DNA from: an uncultured Eubacteriales bacterium
GTDB lineage: Bacteria > Bacillota > Clostridia > Oscillospirales > Acutalibacteraceae
Length of the DNA: 7,219 nucleotides
Direction: 5' to 3'
Assembly (NCBI GenBank): GCA_900321665.1
Contig: ONWY01000060.1
Location: forward strand, 1-7,219
Below the pieces are notes generated by a model. The model had not been told where the DNA came from. It was given only the letters and a program-made list of their open reading frames with translations, and did not search any database. The position numbers and the translations under genes are program-made. Position 1 is the stretch's first letter, and every line of letters starts with the position of its first letter. This document shows positions 1-5,676 of this stretch, in pieces.

Positions 1-127
1 CGCTGGGGCAGACGTCGCCCACCAGCACGCTGGCCAGCGTGTTTTCGTCATTGTAAGCGAATATCCCGGCGTATCTGTCATGCGCGCTTTCCACCGCCGC
101 CGCGACCGTGGTCTCTTCTCCCTTCAT
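1..127 (-). CDS. Partial unrecognised protein (5' end only, runs off left edge)
   Basis: The minus-strand reading frame starts at an ATG at 127-125 and stays open to the window edge, giving 42 residues that begin MKGEETTVAAAVESAHDRY and continue through AGIFAYNDENTLASVLVGD. It lies 11 bases after the stop of the upstream regulator gene on the same strand, so the two are probably co-transcribed. The only ribosome-binding candidate is a weak AAGAAG a few bases upstream. The frame is open further upstream without an ATG, so the start is uncertain. Base composition is clearly more GC-rich than the regulator gene before it. I do not recognise the family. I see no membrane segment or nucleotide-binding motif in the visible part. 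It could also be a displaced continuation of the regulator, but it does not resemble the helical BTAD repeat expected there. Confidence 0.4.
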   Translation of the reverse strand, partial: MKGEETTVAAAVESAHDRYAGIFAYNDENTLASVLVGDVCPS

Positions 128-138
128 GATACTTCTTG

Positions 139-540
139 TTATCGTGCATGGATATCTTCCTTCTTTTTGGCATTCTCAATGGTGTTCAGAAAGAGATCGG
201 CGTCCACCTCCATGGGAATCTCATCAGTCCAGAAGAAGACTCCCTTTTTCTGGACAATGTACTGCACCTTGGGAAGACCTGCCTTCTCCAGCTTCTTTTT
301 CGAGTTATAGATAACACTCTGCAACGCGTGATGCACGTTGCTGATATCTCTCTCATAAAACAGAAGCTCTTCCAGCTTGTCTCTGGTGACACCGTCTCTC
401 GAATGAATCAGAATCTGCAGTAGATCAGTAAATTGAGAATCCGTAGCCTTAGAGCCGCCTGCAATCAGTTTACCGTTATACTGAACGGAAAAACCGCCAA
501 GCATACGCACGTAGAGAACATCCGGTTTATTCGCTTTCAT
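139..540 (-). CDS. Short SARP/OmpR-type winged-helix DNA-binding regulator
   Basis: This 133-residue protein resembles the N-terminal DNA-binding domain (Trans_reg_C fold) of SARP-family transcriptional activators. Residues 9-25 (LYVRMLGGFSVQYNGK) form the typical opening strands. A helical core follows, with 'RDKLEELLF' at about 53-61 and 'NVHHALQSVIYNSKKKLEKAG' spanning about 68-88 as the likely recognition region. The wing hairpin is at about 93-108. 'DADLF' at 113-117 usually marks entry into the bacterial transcriptional activator (BTAD) domain. The protein then stops at residue 133, so the BTAD/TPR region is missing. Full SARP proteins are normally several hundred residues, so this is either a minimal regulator or a truncated one. 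The start (540) lies 14 bases inside the end of the signal peptidase-derived ORF, which implies translational coupling. An AAGGA lies about 9 bases upstream. A likely role is controlling a neighbouring SipW-type secretion cluster; this is inferred from position only. Confidence 0.72.
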   Translation of the reverse strand: MKANKPDVLYVRMLGGFSVQYNGKLIAGGSKATDSQFTDLLQILIHSRDGVTRDKLEELLFYERDISNVHHALQSVIYNSKKKLEKAGLPKVQYIVQKKGVFFWTDEIPMEVDADLFLNTIENAKKKEDIHAR

Positions 541-883
541 TTGTACGATTCCTTAACCTTCCTGCCAGTATATTAAACATAATACCACAAAGCGCAAAGA
601 TTAACACGTATATTTTTCCTGCTGATGAACTAAAAACAGTCAAAAAAGCACCGATCACGGGAATATGGCCTTTGACAACACCCACCAGATCGGAATAATG
701 GACATCCTGGATGTCCTCCCGGGGATTGGCATCGCCTTTGGTCACAACCGTCTGAATGATATTTCTGGTTGTCTGCGGCTTGGGGGAGATGATTGCCACC
801 TTTGTGCCCAAAAGCCTGTTTAATACGGAGCTTTTGCCGACATTCGGCACTCCGATAATGGAAATAAACGCAGATTTTTTCAT
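527..883 (-). CDS. Chimeric ORF: N-terminal Era GTPase fragment joined to C-terminal SipW-type signal peptidase I fragment
   Basis: The 118-residue frame has two unrelated halves. Residues 1-41 are the start of the Era ribosome-assembly GTPase: an 'ISIIG' strand, the G1/P-loop GVPNVGKSS (11-19), then 'KVAIISPKPQTTRN' (28-41), the Era switch I/G2 region. Era should continue to G3 (DTPG), G4 (NKxD) and a KH domain, about 300 residues in all; none of these is present. From about residue 46 the protein instead reads VTKGDAN (47-53), the box-E-like motif near the C terminus of type I signal peptidases of the SipW/archaeal type. 'HIPVIGAF' (73-80) and one hydrophobic segment (about 90-107) follow. 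The signal peptidase catalytic serine and the GTPase domain are both absent, so neither activity is expected. The start overlaps the dgkA stop by four bases (ATGA), as for a native era gene. The frame is intact across the join. Confidence 0.8.
   Translation of the reverse strand: MKKSAFISIIGVPNVGKSSVLNRLLGTKVAIISPKPQTTRNIIQTVVTKGDANPREDIQDVHYSDLVGVVKGHIPVIGAFLTVFSSSAGKIYVLIFALCGIMFNILAGRLRNRTNESE
735..763. other. Junction between era and sipW-like sequence
   Basis: Reading the minus strand leftward, codons match Era up to 'QTTRN' (763-761) and match SipW-type signal peptidase from about 'VTKGDAN' onward (about 745). Era proteins often have a [VL]T[KE]GE/D stretch at the equivalent place after QTTR, so both parent genes may encode a similar 'VxTKGD' there. 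That would let a recombination event or an assembler move from one to the other while staying in frame. Left of the junction the expected order (rest of era, then recO) is replaced by a signal peptidase/regulator pair with a more AT-rich composition. Deletion, insertion and assembly join cannot be told apart from this sequence. Confidence 0.65.
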
Positions 884-1389
884 TTTTTCTCTTTCTTATC
901 CTTTGCTTTATCTTTGACATCCTTGCGCGGAAATAATACCCAAACCACCGCCAGCGCAATCGCAATCAACACCGCAATCAGCTCGCCGATATGCGCCGCG
1001 TAATAGCGCCCCATCGCGGAAAAAGCCTCCGGCTGGAGCATAATGATAAGCCCGACTACCACTGCCGCAATCGCGCTCATCAGCACCGCGCCTGCGGCGG
1101 TATCCTTCGCAATGCCGGCAAGCTTATTGTACTCGGGCGATACCAAATCCACCACCGCCTCGATGGAGGAGTTGACAAACTCAAGCGAGAGCACGATGCC
1201 GCAGGTCAGCGCCAACACCGCAAACTGCCCGCGCGAAATTTCAAAGAAATCATATCTTAACAAAAAGAAAAACATAAATGCCATGATGGCAAAGTGAAAG
1301 CGCATATTTTTTTGGGTATGCATCGCATAAAACATCCCGCGAAAGGCATAGCGAAAGCCCTTCAAAAAGCGCATAAAAGATTTTCCCAT
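880..1389 (-). CDS. dgkA: Diacylglycerol kinase / undecaprenol kinase (DgkA family)
   Basis: This is a small membrane kinase that phosphorylates lipid alcohols; in Gram-positive bacteria the physiological substrate is undecaprenol, feeding the lipid carrier pool for wall synthesis. The family signature is clear: EFVNSSIEAVVDLVSPEYN (70-88) contains the conserved acidic residues E70 and E77 and N73, followed by 'AGIAKDTAAGAVL' (91-103). Predicted membrane segments lie at about 31-47, 55-72 and 98-118. A fourth hydrophobic stretch at about 133-153 and a lysine-rich tail (157-169) make it 169 residues, about 40 more than the compact Firmicute enzymes. The start at 1389 has a good AGAAAGGAT Shine-Dalgarno. 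The gene follows ybeY after 25 bases and overlaps the era start by four bases (ATGA). Position between ybeY and era is the usual one in Firmicutes. Confidence 0.95.
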   Translation of the reverse strand: MGKSFMRFLKGFRYAFRGMFYAMHTQKNMRFHFAIMAFMFFFLLRYDFFEISRGQFAVLALTCGIVLSLEFVNSSIEAVVDLVSPEYNKLAGIAKDTAAGAVLMSAIAAVVVGLIIMLQPEAFSAMGRYYAAHIGELIAVLIAIALAVVWVLFPRKDVKDKAKDKKEKK

Positions 1390-1414
1390 TTTACATCCTT
1401 TCTCTGCTTAGCTC

Positions 1415-1891
1415 TCACCGGGCTAACCCGATTGCCGCGAGCGCCGCTTCCTGCTTTTGCTCCATCACCGCCGCCTCCTGCGCGCTGCCGACATGGTCGT
1501 AGCCCAACAGGTGAAGCACCGAGTGGGCGCACAAAAAGCCGAACTCCCGCTGCAGCGAGTGGCCGTACTCCTGCGCCTGCTCGGCTGCGCGCGTGGCGCA
1601 AATCACGATGTCGCCGAGCACGGTGGCACCGGTCGCAAAATTTTTTTCAAAAACGCCCCCTTCTCCCAAGGGGAAGGAAAGCACATCCGTCACGCGGTCG
1701 ATATTTCTGAAATCGGCATTTAAGCGGCGAATGGTCGGCGCGTCGGTGATGGTCAGCGAAATTTCAAAATTTCCCTGCGCCTGCTCGCGCTCGAGCACGC
1801 TTTGCGCGGCGCGGCGCATCACCTCCACCAGCTCTTCGCTTATCTCAATTTGAGACTGCTCATTGGTATATTCTAAATAAACTTCGCTCAT
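1415..1891 (-). CDS. ybeY: Endoribonuclease / rRNA maturation factor YbeY
   Basis: YbeY is a zinc-dependent endoribonuclease in 16S rRNA 3'-end maturation and ribosome quality control. The 158-residue product is the usual length. The metal site HSVLHLLGYDH occupies residues 123-133, with H123, H127 and H133 as ligands, and the family motif 'TDVLSFP' is at 68-74. 'LGDIVI' (92-97) is also conserved. The start ATG at 1891 overlaps the phoH stop by four bases (ATGA), so its translation is probably coupled to phoH. A 7TM-HD gene (yqfF/pgpH) often separates phoH and ybeY in Firmicutes; here the two are fused tightly with no space for it. Confidence 0.96.
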   Translation of the reverse strand: MSEVYLEYTNEQSQIEISEELVEVMRRAAQSVLEREQAQGNFEISLTITDAPTIRRLNADFRNIDRVTDVLSFPLGEGGVFEKNFATGATVLGDIVICATRAAEQAQEYGHSLQREFGFLCAHSVLHLLGYDHVGSAQEAAVMEQKQEAALAAIGLAR

Positions 1892-2847
1892 TTTTTCTTG
1901 TTCTCTGCTTTTTCGTATGCCTTGATGATGTCCTGCACCAGCTTGTGCCTGACCACATCCTTTTCACTGAATTTGTTGACAGAGATATCCTCCACATTTT
2001 TGAGAATTTTCATCGCTTGGATTAAGCCGCTGCGCTTGCCATCGGGCAAGTCGACTTGGGTGATGTCACCCGTCACCACGATTTTAGAGCCGAAGCCGAG
2101 CCTGGTTAAAAACATTTTCATCTGCTCGGGAGTGGTGTTTTGCGCTTCATCCAAAATGATAAAGCTGTCATCAAGCGTTCTGCCGCGCATGTATGCAAGC
2201 GGTGCCACCTCGATATTGCCGCGCTCTTGGTACTTTTGGAAATTTTCCGCGCCGAGCATTTCAAACAGCGCGTCATACAGCGGTCGCAGGTAAGGGTCAA
2301 CCTTTTGCTGCAAATCGCCCGGCAGGAAGCCGAGCTTTTCGCCTGCCTCCACCGCAGGGCGCGTTAAAATAATGCGGCTGACCTGCTTTTCGCGAAATGC
2401 CTTCACCGCCATCGCAACGGCAAGGTAGGTTTTGCCCGTTCCCGCAGGGCCGACACCTAAAACAATGGTATTATTTTCAATCGCATCGGTATATTCCTTT
2501 TGCCCGACGGTTTTCGGTTTTACCGGCTTGCCACCGGCGGTAATGCAAAGGCAATCCCCTGTCAGCTTCTTGAGGGCGCTCTCCTTGTGCTCGCCGACCA
2601 AATCCATGGTATAGCGAATGTTTTGCACATTTAAGTTTTCGCCCGAGGAAATCATGCTCAACAGGGAGTCAATCGCCCGCTCGGCGCGCTCCACCTGCGC
2701 GCTCTCGCCGACAATCTTCACCTCGTTGCCGCGGCAAATGACCTGCACGCCGTATTCCTTTTCTATGAGCTTGATATTGGCATCATAATTGCCGAAGAGG
2801 CTTAACGCCTGCTCGCTTTTTTCAATTTCAATAATCCTTTGTGCCAT
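1888..2847 (-). CDS. phoH: PhoH-like ATPase (PhoH/PhoL family)
   Basis: This cytoplasmic P-loop ATPase is related to the N-terminal half of superfamily 1 helicases and is genetically linked with YbeY in RNA/ribosome metabolism. Its exact function is not settled. The 319-residue length matches the Bacillus protein. An N-terminal KH-like RNA-binding region (about 1-75) precedes the ATPase core. Walker A is GPAGTGKT (133-140), 'LTRPAVEAGEKLGFLPGD' is at 161-178, Walker B is 'FIILDEAQN' (229-237), and the sensor-like 'VVTGDITQVDLP' is at 257-268. The start at 2847 is preceded by AGAAAGGAT at good spacing. It is the first gene after an 85-base gap following yqfD, with its own sigma-A-like promoter. 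It overlaps ybeY downstream by four bases. Confidence 0.97.
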   Translation of the reverse strand: MAQRIIEIEKSEQALSLFGNYDANIKLIEKEYGVQVICRGNEVKIVGESAQVERAERAIDSLLSMISSGENLNVQNIRYTMDLVGEHKESALKKLTGDCLCITAGGKPVKPKTVGQKEYTDAIENNTIVLGVGPAGTGKTYLAVAMAVKAFREKQVSRIILTRPAVEAGEKLGFLPGDLQQKVDPYLRPLYDALFEMLGAENFQKYQERGNIEVAPLAYMRGRTLDDSFIILDEAQNTTPEQMKMFLTRLGFGSKIVVTGDITQVDLPDGKRSGLIQAMKILKNVEDISVNKFSEKDVVRHKLVQDIIKAYEKAENKKK

Positions 2848-2886
2848 AATATCCTTTCTTTTTATAAAAATACTTATATTTAATTT

Positions 2887-2915
2887 ATTATATCATCTTT
2901 TGCACGGCTTTTCTA
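2887..2915 (-). promoter_or_regulatory. Sigma-A-like promoter for phoH-ybeY-dgkA
   Basis: On the minus strand TAGAAA (2915-2910, 4/6 match to TTGACA) is followed after 17 bases by a perfect TATAAT (2892-2887). The site lies in the very AT-rich 85-base gap between yqfD and phoH, about 39 bases before the phoH start. It would let the phoH-ybeY-dgkA-era block be expressed in vegetative cells independently of the sporulation genes upstream. No intrinsic terminator is visible in the gap, so read-through from yqfD is also likely. Confidence 0.6.
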
Positions 2916-2932
2916 TAGTATTATGCACATTT

Positions 2933-4126
2933 TTAGTCCTTTTGCGCATCAGCCTGCATTTCGATGGGAACCGACACCGCGATATTTTCATAAAGGGTGT
3001 AGGAATAGGTGAAAACAAAGGCATCCTTTTTTTCCTTGCAATCGATTTTTCTTTGCTTAATGCGCGTGTCGGGGGCGAAAGTTTTTTCAAACTTTGCCGC
3101 CTTCGTGCGCGCAAATACCGCCGCTGTTTCGCGGTCGACCGCCTGCTTGGTGCTGCGTTGCTCCTTTGCCGCGTATTCCTCTATGCCCAGCGGCAACTCC
3201 TTGCCGCGGATGACCAGGGGCTTTTGGATGCAGCTGAGCTCCTTTTCGGCAAAGCGGTCTGTGAAAAGGTACAGCGGCACGCGCAAGCGAAACAACCGCA
3301 GCACTTTATAATGCGCCTCTCTACCGGTGAAGGCGGTTTTGCGATAGGTTTTGGGAATGGAAAATTGCTGCTGCACCTCCACATAGGCAAAAATATCCGC
3401 CTTCGCTTTGTGAAAGCTGTTCTTTTTTGCCGCCTCGTGGTGTTGCACCCCGGAAACGAGCAGCTGCCCTTCGTACACGCCATCGCCCTCGTGCACCAGA
3501 CTCTCGCCTGCATACACCCGCAGCGTGTCAATCACCCCGCCGGCGCGCGCGACGATGTTGCAATACTGCTTTTCATCCTCATATGCCGGCTTTTCCACCA
3601 CCTCGCGGATATTGACTGTCAGCCGCGAGCCGTCCACCCCGAGGTTGAGCCAGGCAATTTCGGGAATCCCCTCGTAAAGGGCGAAGGAGAGCGCATCATT
3701 ATCAAGCTTGTTTTTGAGCGTGCCCTCGCGAATGCCGTTTTGCGCAAGCACCTGCTTAATCTGCGCTGCCGAAACTGCCTGATTTCCCTCCACCTCAATC
3801 GACCAAATACTGCGCGAATAAAAAAAGAGCAAAAAACAGCTTGCCGCAATGCCCGCAAATAAGCCGACGCGCTTCGAAAAGCGCGCGTACACAAACGGCA
3901 AGCCCTTTTTTTCCAGAATTTTAATGCGCATCCCGCTGCGACGCGCGCACAGGCGGATTTTGCGGAAGGAGGAAAGAGAGGTGCGGGCAAAAAGCACCCC
4001 TTCCTTCTCTGTTAAGTCAAAGAGCTTTACACCCTTTACATGGCACAGGTTTAAAAAGCGTTCCGAAAAGCCGCCCTGCGCTTTAAAGTAAATCGACCCG
4101 AGAATGTAAAACAGAAAGCTTCTCAT
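2933..4126 (-). CDS. yqfD: Sporulation protein YqfD
   Basis: YqfD is a membrane protein of spore-forming Firmicutes, made in the mother cell under sigma-E in Bacillus subtilis and needed for normal sporulation. Its biochemical role is unknown. The 397-residue product matches the Bacillus length of about 398. A soluble N-terminal domain (1-80) ends in 'KILEKKGLPFVYARFSKRVG' (69-88). One membrane segment follows at about 88-104. The rest is a large extracytoplasmic or inter-membrane domain beginning 'SIEVEGNQAVSAAQIKQVL' with a FtsQ/POTRA-like feel, followed by 'ETVRV'-like strands such as LTVNIREVVEKPAY. I chose the ATG at 4126 rather than the frame's first ATG at 4240, because it overlaps the yqfC stop by four bases (ATGA) and begins with the family's MRSFLFYILG. 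The longer version would run through yqfC. Confidence 0.94.
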   Translation of the reverse strand: MRSFLFYILGSIYFKAQGGFSERFLNLCHVKGVKLFDLTEKEGVLFARTSLSSFRKIRLCARRSGMRIKILEKKGLPFVYARFSKRVGLFAGIAASCFLLFFYSRSIWSIEVEGNQAVSAAQIKQVLAQNGIREGTLKNKLDNDALSFALYEGIPEIAWLNLGVDGSRLTVNIREVVEKPAYEDEKQYCNIVARAGGVIDTLRVYAGESLVHEGDGVYEGQLLVSGVQHHEAAKKNSFHKAKADIFAYVEVQQQFSIPKTYRKTAFTGREAHYKVLRLFRLRVPLYLFTDRFAEKELSCIQKPLVIRGKELPLGIEEYAAKEQRSTKQAVDRETAAVFARTKAAKFEKTFAPDTRIKQRKIDCKEKKDAFVFTYSYTLYENIAVSVPIEMQADAQKD

Positions 4127-4377
4127 ACAAATTTCAGCGAGCTGATGTCGCCCTTCACCTCCGCTTCGCTGTCGCCCAAGTGGTTGAGCGAAAGGTTGCT
4201 GCCGCTGATTTCCACAACCTCTTTGCCGCAATTTAAGCACACCTTGGTTTCATCATAGTGCAGGATGCCAAGGCAGCCGTCGACCAATAATTGCCGCGCC
4301 CCGTTGAGCTCGAAATGCGGCAAATCCGCTTGCTCCAGCGGCACCGCAAAGTAATGCTTCTTTTGATTTTGCTTCAT
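4123..4377 (-). CDS. yqfC: Sporulation protein YqfC
   Basis: This 84-residue protein lies directly before yqfD with a four-base overlap, which is the standard yqfC-yqfD arrangement. 'PHFELNGARQLLVDGCLGIL' followed by 'YDETKVCLNCGKEVVEISG' and 'LSLNHLGDSEAEVKGDISSLKF' matches the YabP/YqfC fold: a short beta-rich domain with the N/G-rich strand pattern seen in the spore protein YabP. In Bacillus yqfC is sigma-E dependent and mutants sporulate poorly; the mechanism is unknown. I preferred the start at 4377 (MKQNQKKHYF) over 4398 because GGTGAT lies at good spacing before it and because the upstream ATG is inside the likely promoter -10. Confidence 0.92.
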   Translation of the reverse strand: MKQNQKKHYFAVPLEQADLPHFELNGARQLLVDGCLGILHYDETKVCLNCGKEVVEISGSNLSLNHLGDSEAEVKGDISSLKFV

Positions 4378-4403
4378 ATTATCACCACTACTAAGCATAT
4401 GAT
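4374..4403 (+). promoter_or_regulatory. Sigma-E-like sporulation promoter for ylbJ
   Basis: The plus strand carries TCATATT (4374-4380), an exact match to the Bacillus sigma-E -35 consensus KMATATT. After 15 bases comes CATATGAT (4396-4403), a 6/8 match to the -10 consensus CATACANT. ylbJ is a sigma-E gene in B. subtilis, so the site is where such a promoter is expected. Transcription would start near 4410, giving a leader of about 25 bases. The -35 element overlaps the first codons of divergent yqfC. Confidence 0.65.
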
Positions 4404-4421
4404 GAACTACAGCTTTTTTGA
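4394..4421 (-). promoter_or_regulatory. Possible divergent sigma-E-like promoter for yqfCD
   Basis: On the minus strand CATATGCT (4401-4394) has the CATA...T form of a sigma-E -10. A weak -35 (TCAAAAA, 4421-4415, 4/7 to KMATATT) lies 13 bases upstream. It shares the palindromic CATATG with the plus-strand ylbJ promoter. A start site near 4388 leaves only a short leader that still contains the GGTGAT ribosome site. The -35 match is poor, so this is a tentative call supported mainly by the known sigma-E control of yqfC. Confidence 0.35.
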
Positions 4422-4434
4422 ACCGAGAGGCGAG

Positions 4435-5484
4435 ATGAAAATGAAAAAAATCCTGTCTGTAAAGGCAATTGCCTTGCCACTTTGCCTGCTTGGCGCCGCC
4501 GCCCTTGTCAGCTTTTCGGCGCAGGTAAGAAGCGGTGTGCAGGAGGGCTTAAGTATCTGCGGCGAGACCTTAATCCCCTCGCTGTTTCTTTTTTTGTGCC
4601 TTTGCAATATTGCAGTGGAATACAGCGCGCAGCCGATGCCCGGTTTCTCCCTGCTCTACAGCAAGCTCTTTCACCTGCCCGCGCAAACCGCGGCGCTGTT
4701 TTTGCTCGCAATGCTCGGCGGTTACCCGATAGGACCGATGCTTGCCGCGCGGCTGTTGGAGATGGGCGCTATCACGCCGGCACAGGCGCAGCGCCTGCCG
4801 CTGTTTTGCTGCGCCTCGGGACCTGCCTTTTGCATTTTAGCAGTCGGCGAAGGTATGTGCCGCAGCAAAAGCATCGGCTATATCCTCTATGCCGCGTGCC
4901 TGCTTGCGCAAATTACCCTCGGGCTTGTTTTATCCCTTTTTTGGCGCAAAAAGGAGGATTGTAAAGTAGAGAAGTTTTACAAAGAAGCTGCGCCATTTTC
5001 CGCCGTCCTCTGCCGCAGTGTGGAAAGCGCCACGAGCGCGATGCTTGGCATTTGCGCCTATGTTATCCTTTTTAATGTACTGCTGCACCTGCTTTCTCTT
5101 GTCCCGATAAGCGAAAGCGCTTTGGACTATTGCGGCGCGCTTTTGGAGGTCACCACCGGCTGCCTGCGCTTTCGCGAGCAAATCCCCGCGCTGGCGGCAA
5201 TCCTCGGTTGGGGCGGCTTCAGCGTGTTTTTCCAAATAAAAAAGTACCTGCTGCTGACAGGTACCAAATCGGGATACTTTTTGCTTGCGCGCGCCGCCGC
5301 TGCACTTCTCAGCTTTGCCTACTGCCTGCTGCTAATGCGGCTTTTTCACCCGGCGATTCCCACTCTCGCGCCCGGTATGCAGCTCAAAGCAGTCTCATAC
5401 TCCGCACCGCTTTCGGCAGCCTTGGTGCTGTGCACCGCCGCTTTTGTGCTCGATAACAAGCGCGGCAAGCTGCTTTCAAATTGA
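4435..5484 (+). CDS. ylbJ: Sporulation integral membrane protein YlbJ
   Basis: YlbJ is a polytopic membrane protein of the nucleoside-recognition (Gate) superfamily, related to SpmA/SpmB, and needed for spore cortex formation in Bacillus. The transported substrate is unknown. From the ATG at 4435 the product has 349 residues. Family motifs are 'ETLIPSLFLFLCLCNI' (44-59), 'LGGYPIGPMLAARLLEMG' (94-111), 'CCASGPAFCILAVGEGM' (125-141), 'LLEVTTGCLRF' (236-246) and 'GWGGFSVFFQ' (258-267). About eight hydrophobic segments span the protein. The Bacillus form is about 408 residues, so this one is shorter, mainly at the ends. ATGs at 4435 and 4441 are in frame; GAGAGG upstream serves either. The frame remains open upstream of 4435 but would read back through yqfC. 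Its 3' end overlaps the convergent 66-residue gene by nine bases. Confidence 0.92.
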   Translation: MKMKKILSVKAIALPLCLLGAAALVSFSAQVRSGVQEGLSICGETLIPSLFLFLCLCNIAVEYSAQPMPGFSLLYSKLFHLPAQTAALFLLAMLGGYPIGPMLAARLLEMGAITPAQAQRLPLFCCASGPAFCILAVGEGMCRSKSIGYILYAACLLAQITLGLVLSLFWRKKEDCKVEKFYKEAAPFSAVLCRSVESATSAMLGICAYVILFNVLLHLLSLVPISESALDYCGALLEVTTGCLRFREQIPALAAILGWGGFSVFFQIKKYLLLTGTKSGYFLLARAAAALLSFAYCLLLMRLFHPAIPTLAPGMQLKAVSYSAPLSAALVLCTAAFVLDNKRGKLLSN

Positions 5485-5676
5485 AAAATCCTCCTTCTCA
5501 AAAGTCGGCAGCGGCTGTGTCTTGTGCGGCTTGCGCTTAAAGACATCGTAACGAAATTGCTCGCAAGACTGCTTTTCGCTGCCCTTTGTGCAAACCACCG
5601 CTTCGCCCCTTAGCGCCGAAAAGGCGCAATAGCTGCACGATTTCTCCTTATCATAAGTAAAAATACTGTTGCTCAT
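5476..5676 (-). CDS. Small four-cysteine protein, unknown function
   Basis: This 66-residue protein starts at 5676, where its ATG overlaps the phosphodiesterase stop by four bases (ATGA). It contains a CSYC pair (C14, C17) and two further cysteines (C29, C38) in the pattern CxxC-x11-C-x8-C, which could bind zinc or an iron-sulfur cluster. The ending 'CEQFRYDVFKRKPHK' resembles the 'C..F.YDP.KR.P' tail of short uncharacterised proteins common in Clostridia next to MJ0936-like phosphodiesterases; that resemblance is from memory. I know of no function. No membrane segment or signal peptide is visible. Its stop lies within the last nine bases of convergent ylbJ, so there is no room for a terminator between them. 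Confidence 0.8.
   Translation of the reverse strand: MSNSIFTYDKEKSCSYCAFSALRGEAVVCTKGSEKQSCEQFRYDVFKRKPHKTQPLPTFEKEDFSI

Noticed and set aside
527..883. Calling this ORF a complete era gene
   Set aside because: Only the first 41 residues match; G3, G4, G5 and the KH domain are absent and the rest matches signal peptidase I.
1294..1710. Plus-strand frame opposite ybeY and dgkA
   Set aside because: It encodes a Pro/Arg/Ala-rich sequence without family resemblance, opposite two clearly identified genes.
2789..3862. Long plus-strand reading frame (357 codons) opposite yqfD
   Set aside because: It is the antisense shadow of yqfD, crosses the phoH promoter gap, starts inside phoH, has no ribosome site and encodes a low-plausibility His/Arg/Leu-rich product.
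4127..4240. N-terminal extension of YqfD starting at 4240
   Set aside because: The extension lies inside yqfC in another frame, is Arg/Gln-rich and unlike the family, while the ATG at 4126 gives the expected length and an ATGA overlap.
4291..4434. N-terminal extension of YlbJ starting at 4291
   Set aside because: It would run through the start of yqfC and the divergent promoter region; the ATG at 4435/4441 follows a GAGAGG site and begins the expected hydrophobic N terminus.
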